From Actinomucor elegans (taxonomy: Eukaryota > Mucoromycota > Mucoromycetes > Mucorales > Mucoraceae), in contig JAMSLZ010000019.1 of NCBI GenBank assembly GCA_026027325.1, positions 124,001 through 188,000 of the forward strand: a DNA stretch of 64,000 nucleotides. Reading direction: 5' to 3'. Positions 23,573 to 35,887 of this stretch are shown here, piece after piece. Both the position numbers and the translations under genes were made by a program. The notes beneath the pieces were generated by a model, which saw nothing but the letters and a program-made list of their open reading frames with translations, was not told where the DNA came from and made no database searches. Position 1 is the first letter of the stretch. Each line of letters starts with the position of its first letter.

Positions 23573-26290
23573 TGTACCGGGTATGTTGGATCTGAAAGAC
23601 AATAGTTAATTAGTATCGTTTAAGTCTATTGCTGACTGATCAATAGAATCTGGTTTCTGATGACTGCTTGTAGCATAGAAACTGATGCACTATATTTACC
23701 TTGAAGTATATAGGATATTAGGAAAAATGAAAGGGACAAAAAGGAGTTTTTTTAGTATAAAAATCTATTTTGATCCACTCGTTCGCCAAGAACCAAAGCG
23801 TGACACGAGATTGGTTGCCTTTCCTTGAATTCTGTTTTATTACAAAGGTAGAATCCATCTGTTACCTGTTAACCATCCCAAGGATTTTGGTTATAGTATT
23901 GTTTATTTGTTTATGATGCAGCAAGGCAATCTTCTTGATCTGCAATGCTCAAAACCACATGGTTCATCAAAAGACTTGATCCTATCAATTTGGATCTTTC
24001 TATCAATAGACAAAACTATTACCGATTGATAGATGATAGATTGATTTTCAATCAAGTAAAATCCATCCTGTAATTGCTTGCATAAGCTAATTAGTGTGAA
24101 TAAGGGATCGAGTAGCGCAAATACATTGTAATTAAAATAGGGTTTTTTTTATCAGATGCAGCAACTTGTTTTGAGTATGATTTACAAATTGAATGCTAAG
24201 TCTGATCAAGATCGGTAGAGAAATCTAGAGATTAATAAGTAATGTCTAAATGAAGTGTATATAATCTATCGTTAATTATATTAGCACTGTTGATGAATTC
24301 ATTGTAATTTAGTTGATCAGCGACTTGCTTAATGTAACAGTTTTTTTTTAATGTGGAATATTCGTCAAATGTAGAATCAGATGGCGATTCATGGAAAGAT
24401 TGGGAAGTAATTAGACAATAGTTGCTATGCATATGAAATATATATAAATTACAACTATACTAGAAATTATAAAAAGTCTGTTGTAATTTGGTGGCGTTAT
24501 TTGAACTGCAAAACTTGATTGTGAAGAGATTCCAAATAAACCAAATTTGAATAACACTGTACTATATTTATTGCTCATCGTCAACAATATAATATAGTTG
24601 TTGCGATTGGGCTAAATAAAGGTTCCTACTAAATACAATGGAATACTCTAAGTATGTGCTTGCTATCAAATGTGTCATTTAACAGGAATCGGTCAATGAA
24701 TGCAGAGTCATTATAAATGACTTGAATCAGTTTCTGGAAATTTGATTTGAGTGTCCACTTTAATCCGCTAATGTATATCTGCAAAGCATGGCAACGGTAT
24801 TATCAATATATATCCTTCCTTTTGACATAGTAGGCTTTCTATATTGGAAAGTATGCAAACATATATTTTGAAGGGTTTTATTATATATCGAATTATTCCT
24901 GTTATGGCTGCATTTATAAGAATGTTCAAAAATAAATTTTTCCTAAGATAACTTGATCATTAAATGTGAATCACAATCTATTTTGTACACTGACATGATT
25001 AATTCCGTTCTACATATATTTAACTAGAATACCCTGTGGTATCGGTACTTCTTTTTATTAAAAGTAGCATCAAAATTCGTGCAAAAGAAATCTATATGCA
25101 TTTGAAGAACTCATCAACGTGTGTTTCATTCACCGCTAGTGAATAAAAATCAAGTTATCATAATGGTGTACGATTGTATCACTTTTTTGACTTTTCATAG
25201 GCATTATTCATAATGCACTTTTTTTTCTGAAGTTTAATTATATATACTGATGTTTATTTTACTATACAAAAGCTAAAAACTCCCCAGATGTCAAGCAAAA
25301 GTTTGTGCTGGTTGAAATCACAGTGATAAAACTGTCATGGAAGAAGTAAAGAAAATGAATAGAAGAAAGTTCGGATTATAGGTTTAATATAAAACCAATG
25401 CATCCACAAAGTAGTGCTAGATAACTTTAATCATTGTAATGTATGCTAGATTATCGTATAGTTGAATAATCTTTCGATGTATATCTTTCTATAATAGATT
25501 ACGAGCAAAGTTTGTCTTAGTTAAGGTTTTGGATCACTCATACTCGGTATAAAAAGCATCATTGATATAACCGCCTCTCACTCTGGTTAATAAGGACCCA
25601 TACAATATTGCTAATGCAATTATGTATATGGAATATTGATTCTTGAAGGACGAGCGATCTTGTTATCAGCCTCGTTAAAGAACTGTATCAGCCGATCTTT
25701 GCTTTCCGGATATGTTTCCAAACTCAGAAACGATAGCTTTTCCATCATTTCTAAAGGAAAAAAAACCCCCCATCAACATGTAGGTTGGTGACCGTTTCTA
25801 CAATAAAGTCCAGACCAAAGTTCCTTAACATTATCTAATTGGAGGCACTTTTTTTCCCTCAACCGAAAGATAATCTATGCTTGTCTCAGAAAGAGCTTGT
25901 TTTGGCGCCATTTTGACATTATATCAAGTTGGATCAGGCTCTGATGTTGGTTTCACAGAACGACTATCATCGTATTTTGGCAATTTGCTTCAAGTTGTGA
26001 AACTGTGCCTTGATCGAACATATTGATGTGATTCCATGTTCTGAGATGGCGTTTTTTGACAGAAGGCAATGGTATATCCTTCTATTTACTTTTAAAACTT
26101 GTGTGAAACCCTTCAGTGGAAAGAGGGTCCAAATTTCTCTCATTTTTTAGAGATTACTAGTTGTTGTTGCTGATTGTTTTCCCAGAACTTTCTTTGTGAG
26201 GTGCTATGATATGTCGTAAATACATAGTAATGATGATGCTTTATTACCAGGATTGAGTTAAACAAGTTTAGTATAGAAAAGCACCTTTTT
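23573..26290. other. 2.7-kb intergenic region
   Basis: No intact gene is seen. A dispersed-repeat member lies at 24663-24701 (minus orientation). On the minus strand, about 25450-25970 reads as broken coding-like pieces in more than one frame, which may be an old pseudogene, but no family can be named. The rest is AT-rich. Confidence 0.4.
24663..24701 (-). repeat. Dispersed short repeat, member 3
   Basis: Reverse complement contains TTGACCGATTC and AAATGACACATTTGATAG; pairs with member 1. Confidence 0.4.
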
Positions 26291-27274
26291 CTACTTGGAG
26301 ACAATGGTTATCTTACTGCCATAATTACTATTGACAGAGTATTCAGATGGGGCCCGGCTATTCATCACTTGGAGTTCTTTGCTATCTTGATATTGTACTC
26401 GTTCTTCGTTGTATCGCTCTGAATACATGCCATGGATTGTATTGTTGGATGATTTCCTCGTAGCTGAAGAATCGTTTGAGCTCGAGTTGGGCAATTTGGA
26501 AGTAACGTATCCAATGACAAATCGAGGTGGTGGCCAGGTATACATCAAGTTTTCGACAAATCTCAAAGCGTAATCTAGCGCAAGCAATGTACTAAAATAG
26601 CTCCAAGAATTCATGACAAAGAACCAAATGTACAACGCACCATATAAAGTGTACCAACATTGCTGAATTACAAAGAACCAGATCTACTGATGATATGAAT
26701 GATCATTTCCCCTATAGGTTTATTCTGTACTTACGCCTAGAGCTGTTGTTCTCGAATGGCCTTCATTCAGTCTATTTTCTCTCCAATATAGAAGAGGTTT
26801 AAATGTGTAAGTAAATATGGCCATGTCACCAAAAATCGCGCAAATAACGCCAGCGATAAAGCAGGGCTTTAAAGGATACTCTTCCACCTCAGATTTATTG
26901 ACAGCCAAAACAATGATTTGAGCAAACAGTACTATAACAGTACAGCCCAAGAAAAAGATGCCAAACAAAACAAGTGGATGTTTCCAATACGAATTACCTA
27001 GACGTATTCGTTTTCCAACGTCCAGTAACATAAAGAAATGTGTTACTGTCATGAGTAAGGTAGATACAAGATAGGTAAGAGAATTTACTCTGGCAGATAC
27101 CAGGCCTTGAATGTATAATGTACTGATAATAGACGCTGGTAGAGTCATGATACTGTAAGCGAGAATAAACAGTCGTAATTTGTTGGGGTGTCTCACTGCT
27201 TGATATGCTATTAGTATTGATGCTAGAGTACAGAATGTACTGCTTGCTAGATGTTCTTGTAACATTGGGTTCAT
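26291..27274 (-). CDS. Multi-pass membrane protein of unknown function
   Basis: Two exons: 27274-26735 and 26683-26291. They give 310 residues. I chose the ATG at 27274; the frame is open a little further upstream but only with non-ATG codons. There are about seven hydrophobic segments (e.g. STFCTLASILIAYQAV, LVLFGIFFLGCTVIVLFAQ, PCFIAGVICAIFGDMAIFTY). The exon junction falls between a cytosolic loop and a tryptophan-rich pair of helices in which WFFV occurs twice. The C-terminal 90 residues are a Ser/Asn-rich soluble tail. Seven helices with a long soluble tail recall receptor-like topology, but I recognise no receptor motif and do not assign a function. Confidence 0.65.
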
Positions 27275-30138
27275 TTCGGCGCTATTCGTATAAAGCAGTA
27301 GCACGACTATAGTTTTCTAATATAAACAGGTATAGACTAATAGGATGCTAATTTAGGTGGTAAGTCTTCTTTTAAACCATAGAATACGTGATGTTGTGTA
27401 TATGAATAATGATGCTATTTACATGAAAGAAGGAAGACAGGTACTCATTATATTGGCCGATTATAAATGCTGTATTCCCTGACCCGAATTACTGTGCAGG
27501 TTCATTCACAAGGAGAGTAGCACAGGTAACATACTCTGATGATGTTTTTAATAGCGAACGAATCATTCCACTAGCTTTCATCCTCTATACCACTTTCCCT
27601 TATTGTTCTTTTGTTTTGTGGTACTGACATGGTAAAATCAAACTCAATTACAACTGCCACACCATGTGTTTCTTGTAGGACGGACAGTGATATGTCAAAA
27701 CGGATGGAACCTCTTCATTCTGATTGCTTTTAACGAACCTTGCGCAGGTGTTCTTTGACTTGCTCTCAAACGGACTTTCTTTTTACACAAATGCTTCTCA
27801 TGTGTTGATATAAGGTGTGTATTGGCTTCAAACGCCCAAAAAAAAACAGACACTTGATTGTCAGGCCATGATTGTATAGCACTATGTGCCATATTAGTTT
27901 AGAATGCCTTAGTAAGCGCCTTTTCTGTTGTATAGAGTCAATGCCTTGATTGGTACACAATGTACTACTTTCTGAACAGCCCTCTATATGGAGTCTTTTG
28001 TAACCAAGAGTTGCGCAACGCAATAACTCTCGGCCTGGATTTGTATTACTTGTTGAGTTTATCATTCATTTCTTATCTATTGAACTCAAGGGTACGATCA
28101 CTGTCCCTAGGCTCGGAGCAATTGGGGCCAGCTTTTACTTCAAATCAAAGCGTATTGTGTTTAGCAAAAGTTGAATTTGTGCTTCAAGTGGGGCACAATT
28201 GTGGGTCTTGTTGATCTTTTTTACTCTTTAAGCGTGCAACTTTGGTTTCAAAAACCTTTATCTCAAAGTATTTAGTCGGAAAGAACTTTCCGATCAGTGA
28301 ACTACAGATTTACAAGTTTTTAGTGAGCTTTAGGTGAGTTAACCATATACTTCACATATTTATGTATACAACCTTCCTTTCTTTCCTCACATCTGTATTA
28401 TAAAGTAATAATAAAGTAATACTATTCATCTATAGGAAGCATGCTACATATATCAACATGTTTTTTTAGTGCTAGAAGATCTTTACCCATCATCAAATGT
28501 GATACTAACTTTGCGATTATTTTCGGTCAGTGTGCTATTTTGAGAGCTCATTTACTTGTGTTTTACTTTTATTCCTCAAGAAAGCTTTTTAAAGTGTTTA
28601 AAAACAGCTACAATACTTTTATTTTTTTTAGCCCCAAAAGTAATGAGTATCTTTAGAGAATAAATATATATAATTTTAATGATAATATTTTTTTAACAAA
28701 TCTCTTTTGTGATAGCCTGAAGAATACCGTTCTTTATGAATTAAACAAGAAATTTGATTAAAAGTTAAGCATGAAAGTTGTATTATGCTGAAGACTAAGC
28801 ACAATATTTCCCATCGGCCATTTCAGTATATTTGGCATATGTCCTTTCAATTTTCTTTTGAGAATAATGATGGTTCTGCCAAGAGTTTGAAACAAAACAA
28901 TTGGTATTAACGTAACTGATCCCTTAAAAATATCCGTGTGTTCGGTGATCTACAATTCAAACTACGCACAGTAGCATGGTGCTAATGATCTCATTTTATT
29001 GGTTGGTGGAATAGAAACTTCGGTCCCTGAAAGTACCTTGACAAAAAAACCACAAGATTATATAATGGTTATCATGCTTATAAAAAAAGGTAAAAGGTTT
29101 GTTAAACATGTGACAATGTATAGAGCATGGATTTCACTTTTCAATTGATTATTTTTTATTATTGCAAGAAAAATTATAAAGCACTAAATGGCGGCAAATA
29201 TACATCGTCGGAAGTAGTACTATTTTCTATTTATTTTTCTGTAATGCTTGTACAATAATTTGAAGTCCCGCTTTTTTTTTCTACAATTTTTTTTCTAAAA
29301 TGCTAAACTTAAACTTTTACTTGGTATCATTATTTTAATCACTGCAATTTCTAACAGAAAATAACAGTTCTGGGCCTAGAAATTAGTCCTTTTATGCTTA
29401 TTTCGTTGGCAGTGTTGGGCCTGCGATATCTTCTAGATTAGCGTATTAAATCAACAGCAAAATGTCAAATATTTTGGCACAAATAATATTATTTTTAATG
29501 TACCTGTCTTTCAAATTGTTGATTAGGTGGGATAGGAGACTCTTTTAGAACGTAAGCCAGCCTAAAGAAAGTTAAGTTATCTAGAGCTCTTTTGTTTTGT
29601 TTTTTCAATCACAACAGGCTACAATATGCGCTCATCATCATGCACTGTGTTTGAGGATGAATTTTCGGCTTTCTGCTGTTGACCTGAATTTAAACCTCAG
29701 AAAACCGGCGATGCTAGTCAAATGTTGCATTTGATTAGTATTCCATGATGAGAATGAGTCGCTTAATGAAACGAAGCTTTCATTTGATTCTAATTCAACA
29801 CATTTTTTGTAGACAATAGCTAATCTCTACTCATGTATGAGAATGTTACTAAATCTAATAGCATTGCCTTTGATCGTCTACGCGTTCTTATTCCAAAACT
29901 CAGCCATGATCGGTGTATTGACGGTTTTTTGAGCCTTGATAAGATGGGATTAGAGTATTTTGCGGCACATTCCTCAATTAGCAAAGAATTGCCTAAACGA
30001 AACTTTTGGTTGGCATACATATACCGATTAACCCGCATTTCACCATCCGCATCCTAATTTGCGAATTAATATGTAACATGACCATAAATCCGTATATCCA
30101 TGCACAACTAGATTCGCTGCATCTTTATCAACGTATTA
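27275..30138. other. 2.9-kb intergenic region
   Basis: No supported gene. Overlapping short frames on both strands at 27690-28215 cannot be tied to a family and may be transposon debris. A dispersed-repeat member lies at 29716-29758. The remainder is AT-rich, with T-runs near 29270. Confidence 0.4.
29716..29758 (+). repeat. Dispersed short repeat, member 4
   Basis: Contains GTCAAATGTTGCATTTGATT, then CATGATGAGAATGAG. Confidence 0.45.
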
Positions 30139-31983
30139 ATGTCAAAGAGTAGACCATTGTCGGGGCTCGTATTACAATTTTCGAGGTTCAAACTTATCCC
30201 ACGCCTTCAAAACGCGAATTTCTATTTTACCACAACCTCATTCAGACGATACTCCACAATGATGCATCCTCTTGACAATCCTTCAATTGAATCTTTCACT
30301 ATTCCCGGCGCAAAAGTCTTTGATAGATACTTTGACTGTCCTCTTGGTAAAGCAAAATAAAAGACAAAGTACTACGCTCTCAAAAGTCAAGAACTAATAG
30401 CTTCATATCTTGGGTCGCGTTCTTTTTCTTTTTCCAATAGATTATAATAATGAAGCAGCCGGCTCAAAAATCAAAGTCTACGTTCGTCACTTGGTTCCAG
30501 TAGATAAGATCTCTTCTATCAAAAAGATGCCCTTCTTTTTGTATCTTCAGGTAAATGGATTTACTAACTTTTTTTTTTTTTCATCAAACATGACGCTAAT
30601 GTATATTAATAAAGGGTGGCCCCGGCTTTGAATGCGCTTTACCGGGAAGTGGTACTTCAGGATGGATTAAAGTGGCGTTTGAAAAGGGATATCAAGTGCT
30701 TTTGCTTGATCAACGCGGTACAGGCCTCTCATCGCAAATCTCTTCTGAATCTCTTGAAGAACTAGAGACAGATGAAGCAAAAGCCGAATATTTGACTCAT
30801 TTCCGTGCCGATAGCATTGTTAAGGACTGTGAAACTATCCGTAAGCAATTGACTGCAGGTAGATCGAATGATGAAGAAAGCCGTATCACTTTGTTGGGTC
30901 AAAGCTTTGGCGGTTTCTGTATTGCCACCTATCTTTCCTTGTTGTGAGTAAAAATATTGTTGTGGTCTGTGAGGCGAAGCTAATTGGGTTTTTTTTTTTT
31001 TTTTTTTTTTTTTTTAGCCCTGATTCGATCAAGAACGCATACATTACTGGCGGTGTCCCTCCTCTAGTTAATAACCCAGATCAGGTTTATAGAGCTTTGT
31101 ATCCTCGTATTATCAAAAAGAACAAGCTCTATTACAAAAAGTTCCCTCGTGATGTAGAGCGTGTACGTAAAATCCACGCATACCTGTCGAAAAATGCTGT
31201 CACCTTGCCCAATGGAGGCAATCTTTCGGTTCGTCGATTCCTCCAATTAGGTTTGTCTTTTGGTGGGTCTGGAGGCTATGATTCAGTTCATAATCTTGTT
31301 CAGGCTGCTGCTAGTGACCTTGACCGTTTAGGTAAACTCAGCTACCGTACCTTGAGCAATATTCAATCTAGTCAAAGCTGGGACACCAACGTTATCTATG
31401 CTATTCTTCACGAGGCCATTTACTGTCAAGCTGATCAATCCAGTCGTTGGTCTGCCGAACGCGTACTAAAGGAAGAGCCATTTGCTTCTGTCTTTGAATA
31501 TCAACTTGAAAACCTTGAACAAGATCAAACCATCTACTTTACTGGTGAAACTATTTATCCCTTTATGTTTGACGATTTTGCCGAATTGCGTCCTCTCAAA
31601 CAAGTGGCTAATTTGCTGGCCGAAAAGCGCTGGGGCCCTCTTTATAATACAGATGTATTGAACAAACTTGAAGGTCCTCAAGTTGCTGGAGTCAGTTACT
31701 TTGATGACATGTAAGAAATAGTTGACGCTGGCATGTTCAATAACTCATCTTTTCTCGTATAGGTATGTTGATCGAGAGCTGTCGGAGCAAACGGCCAGCG
31801 AAATCAATGGGTTCCAGCAATGGATCACGAACGAATATGCTCACAAGTAGGGTTTCTTGAAAAATTAATTTGATTTATTTAGTTTTACTTACACGTTTCT
31901 TTAGTGGCCTTCGTGCTGATGGTGAAAGGATTTTGAACTACTTGATAAAGCTTGCTAGAGGGGATGAAGCTTTTAACCGTTAA
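30139..31983 (+). CDS. Proline iminopeptidase (prolyl aminopeptidase, peptidase S33)
   Basis: Six exons: 30139-30346, 30441-30550, 30615-30943, 31018-31710, 31763-31846, 31905-31983. They give 500 residues from the first ATG. It is an alpha/beta hydrolase. The oxyanion-loop motif GGPGFE starts exon 3 (about residue 107), LLDQRGTGLS follows, and the nucleophile motif LLGQSFGGF is at about 200. The cap domain is helical. The C-terminal NEYAHNGLRADGERIL carries the catalytic histidine of this subfamily. It removes N-terminal proline from peptides. The first 40 residues are basic and aromatic and could be a mitochondrial presequence; a second ATG at 30259 would give a cytosolic form. Intron 3 has a ~27-base T-tract running into its acceptor. 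Confidence 0.9.
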
Positions 31984-32631
31984 ATTCATTTTATTGGACA
32001 ATGTAACTAGCTCGTTTGGAATGATGGTTGTATGCATATCCGTATAAAACTGTCATATTTATCTATCGCAATAAACTCCAATCTTTTATAAATATGAACT
32101 ATTTCGTTCGAATTTGAAGCCTTTAGGCAGCATTTTTTTTTTATAGAGCCCTAGCACGCATCTATTATTTAAGGTAATGAGTAGATAAGAAGATAAAATA
32201 AACAATAATAATGTGTGTAATGTTGGACATTCATGTGCTTTGTAACACCAATGTCTTACCTGAACTTTTAAGTAACTGACTTGTGGTTTTTAGTCGTTAT
32301 TACGCTCAATATTAAGCAATGGCTTATTGTGTTATTAGGCATATACCTTAGTTATAAATACTATCATCTTTAAAAATGTACGCTTACAATAGCCAACATC
32401 AGTTATATACATTACAAATGCAAGAATTTATTGAATACCATCATGATATTATGAGTGAATGATATGCTCAGAATAAGCTGATGCATCTAGTGTAAACTTG
32501 CTTTGAGTCAACTAGTTTTATTATATAAAGTGTCTGGTTCACATTTTTTAATTGTCATCCTTCAGTAATAAATCTTTCGCCTAGTTCTACAAAACAACAA
32601 AAATCCCAGTATATGTATGCTTTATTGATAT
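31984..32631. other. Intergenic between convergent genes
   Basis: About 650 bases shared as 3' regions by the peptidase gene (+) and the WD40 gene (-). No gene or repeat is seen. Confidence 0.5.
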
Positions 32632-35600
32632 TTAAAAATGGCCATGTAAAGCGTTTCTGCGAGTTGAAACTTTTCTCATAAGCCCAGACACAGAATGTAT
32701 ATCCTTTCGTGACCTTTCTTCCTCATCCTCGTCTTTATTGTGATGACGAGATATTATTTTTTTAAAAGGATTGCTTAGCCTTTTGTGCGCGCTTTTAGAG
32801 GATTTTGATGATTCAGTGTCTTGAACGCTTCCCATGCTACTAACTGTAGAAATCGGAGTGGTTGTCGATCTAAAAGGCCTAGGGCTGTCGCCTCCCATGC
32901 TATTAACTGAAGAAATTGGGGTGGTTGACGTTCTCGAAGGCCTATGTCTGTCCACAGTTTTATTCGCTGGATCCATGAAAGGATTGGTTGAATACGTGGG
33001 ATTGCTTTCTATGAATGGATTGATCGACTCAGGCGAATATATAGGCGATTGATTTGTAATATTATTTTCAAATGGATTGTTATTAGAAGTATGTTCCTGA
33101 TCAAAGCAATGGATTACCGGTGCACTGTTAGGCGGTGTCATTTGATAAGAGTAGTTCGGAGACTGCTTTTTCGTATTTAGGTTTTCATAATTAGCAGTTA
33201 CAATGGAAGGGACGTTTGGGATGTTTCTTCTATATGAGATCGACTGCTGTCGACGAGTATAAAAACTTGGAGTGGCAGTTATATCGATATTTGACTGTGT
33301 AGTAGGTTCACCAGCAGCTTGCTCTTTTATAGTACTACTGCTGAAGCTATCATCATAGAATGACTGCTTCAGAAAACCACCATCTGATAAACTTGGAGAA
33401 ACTTCATTCGGCAAAGGCAACAATTGTGTAGCAAATGTCACTTCTTCAATCAAGTGCGGTGCGATAATGGGTCCTTCAAAATCAAGCTACAAAAGCTATA
33501 TCAGTAATCCAAAGGAATAGTCTTTCCCACAAAGAACTTACAGGAAATTTGTATTGCTTATTATATCCAGGTGGAATACGATAGCTCCAATACTTTAGGT
33601 CTGACTTGAAGTTATTGACAGCACGTTCCCAACTATCTTCTTCTTCTTTCCAAGGTTGAGGTAATCCTGCATCAGACATATTGGGTATCGAGTCAAAGCT
33701 CCAGCTTGAGCCTGTGATCGGCTCATGAATCTTGAGACAATCTTCAAGAAAAGATACTTCTTCTTCTACACGTCGGCTATAAAACTAGTGAGTACTACAG
33801 GCTAAATCAAAAAGTAAACTACTTACTCTTTTGCTTGCTGGTCATCACAAATAGTACTTTTCAAAATATCCAATTTACGATAGGCTTCTGTAATGTGTCT
33901 ACAGTAAATATCATCTTCTATTTCAACAGCGAGTTTGTCTTTGTTTTTTGGATCAAATCTATGCATCAAAATGAAGAATAGCAAGTTATTATATATGCTA
34001 CTTGGAGATACCATAATACTTTACTTACCTATGGCGATTTCGAAGGTTGTTTGCAGTGTCAAAGCGAACAGTGTGAGCTGCAAATTGTCCTTCATTTGTA
34101 ATTGAATAATATACACAAGGTCTAGACTTTGACGCTTTCACTATAGATATGTTTGTTTATAAATTGCATGTGTTGCTTATATTTTGTATATACTACCTGA
34201 TATGACGGCGCCCTTTACTTGTCCAAGCTTTTCACCTTTATACATAGTACTAGGCTCAGGTCTACCCCACTTACCCAAACCCAAGGCGCCAGACAGTAGC
34301 ATTGCAGATCTATTTTCTCTTGGTTCTTTTCCTTCATCCCATACATCCGTTTTCCATGGCTTGGCATTCTTGTACTTGTAATTTTGGTCTTTTGTAAACC
34401 ATATGTTACTATGGTCACGTTCTCGGACAATAGGCAATGTATCCCGATGATTATATCGCCCTATACGATAGTACGTATCCCAGACGGGGAAAATTTCTGG
34501 AACTAAAGCCCAATGACACATGGTCCCATCTGATGTTGTAGTTGCAATGTTTTCCGGACGAATATTAGACCATGCTACCTACGAAATACCACAAATTCAA
34601 TACATTATAAAACCCGCTTTGTTCAGTATGAAGCCTTACGGAAGTGACAACCCCGGCATATCCATCGATTTTTGCTACTGGAGCATGCGATGAAGCTCTG
34701 ATATCCCATATATTAGTAATGGAATCTTCGCCTAATATATTCATTTGTTAATGACATGCTATTACTATCAGTCTAATCTAATCGGTTCTACCTGCGGACG
34801 CTAACCAATAAGGAATGAATGGGTTGAACTTGGCATCCCTGATAGGTCTGTCATGCGCGCCGTCTGCACTCCATACAATACTACTTTCGTTTGCACCTAC
34901 TCTTGTATCGATAATTAAAAGTTTTCTTTCATAGCCTCCACAAACAGCTAATGATTGAGGATCATTGGGTGACCAACTAGCACAGTTCAAAGGCGATTGA
35001 CTAGCTTCAATACGATTCACAGGCGCTTTTTCCCGTGATGCATCCCAGATTGACAACACATTGATAGTTGTACTTAGAAATTGGTTTTGCTTGTCTAAAC
35101 AGGCCTTATCCGAGGAATAACTTGGTGCAAATTCAACTGATTTTACGTGCGTGTTTGCTATGTAGGATGAAGCATATAAATTAATCTAAAAAAACAGTGT
35201 ATTTTAATGAATTGCTTTCTTTCACGGTCTTCCTTGTTTACCTCAGAAGGTGAGTTGATATAATGGCCAAGTAGAGCGAAGGATTTCAGCGTGTCGTCTT
35301 CAAACAATACATTATACAACCGACACACTCCATGGCGGGTGCCTATCAATAAATGATCGCCTGACCAGTCTAAAGAATGGATCGGCTCGTCCAATTGCTC
35401 TTTATGAATATGCTATCAGCAGTATATTCAGTGTAAATATTTTAAATGTGCACAAAACTAGAAGCAAACTCACTTTGAATCTTGGTCCAGACGCAATATC
35501 GTGAATGGCAGACATGTCTTTTACAAAATACAAGTTTCCATTTTTCGCGCCGGAACCTATTGCTGTTATTCCTGTAGTCTATGAGATAAAGAATGAATAT

Positions 35601-35887
35601 TTTGTGAAGCAATCGAGGCAATTTCTGTAGTACTTCAGATATGGACATGCACGTCAAATAATTCTCAAAACAATCTCCAGTGCAATTAATATCGTACAGA
35701 TCTGATCGCATACCTCTTTCATGTCTATAACAAACTTTATCAATTACCAGCCTATTTAGGTTCTAGTGTAAACACATTATTACTTTTCATAACTTTCTGA
35801 AATAGCTCTCCATCCAAACGAGTGATTTACAGCACAAAGCAACGGCATTCGTTTTCCCGACTGCAAGCTCCTCAAGATCAAAGGCAT
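32632..35887 (-). CDS. WD40-repeat protein with long disordered C-terminus, function unknown
   Basis: Eleven exons: 35887-35784, 35724-35714, 35571-35474, 35412-35242, 35185-34792, 34731-34640, 34578-34197, 34140-34029, 33958-33827, 33776-33542, 33486-32632. They give 861 residues. At least five WD-type blades can be read, e.g. HSLDWSGDHLLIGTRHGVCR, LSIWDA, CASWSPNDPQSLAVCGGYE, ITNIWDIRASS and VAWSNIRPENIATTTSDGT. Residues about 580-861 are Ser/Thr/Asn/Pro-rich and end in a basic segment (RKVSTRRNALHGHF). A twice-used SSVNSMGGDSPRPFRSTTTPIS-like phrase shows internal repetition. Exon 2 is an 11-nt micro-exon; without it the frame breaks. I do not recognise the orthologue. A scaffold role is the safest inference. 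Confidence 0.75.

Noticed and set aside
27690..28215. Overlapping frames of 60-100 codons on both strands
   Set aside because: Neither strand gives a convincing domain; stops break any longer model.
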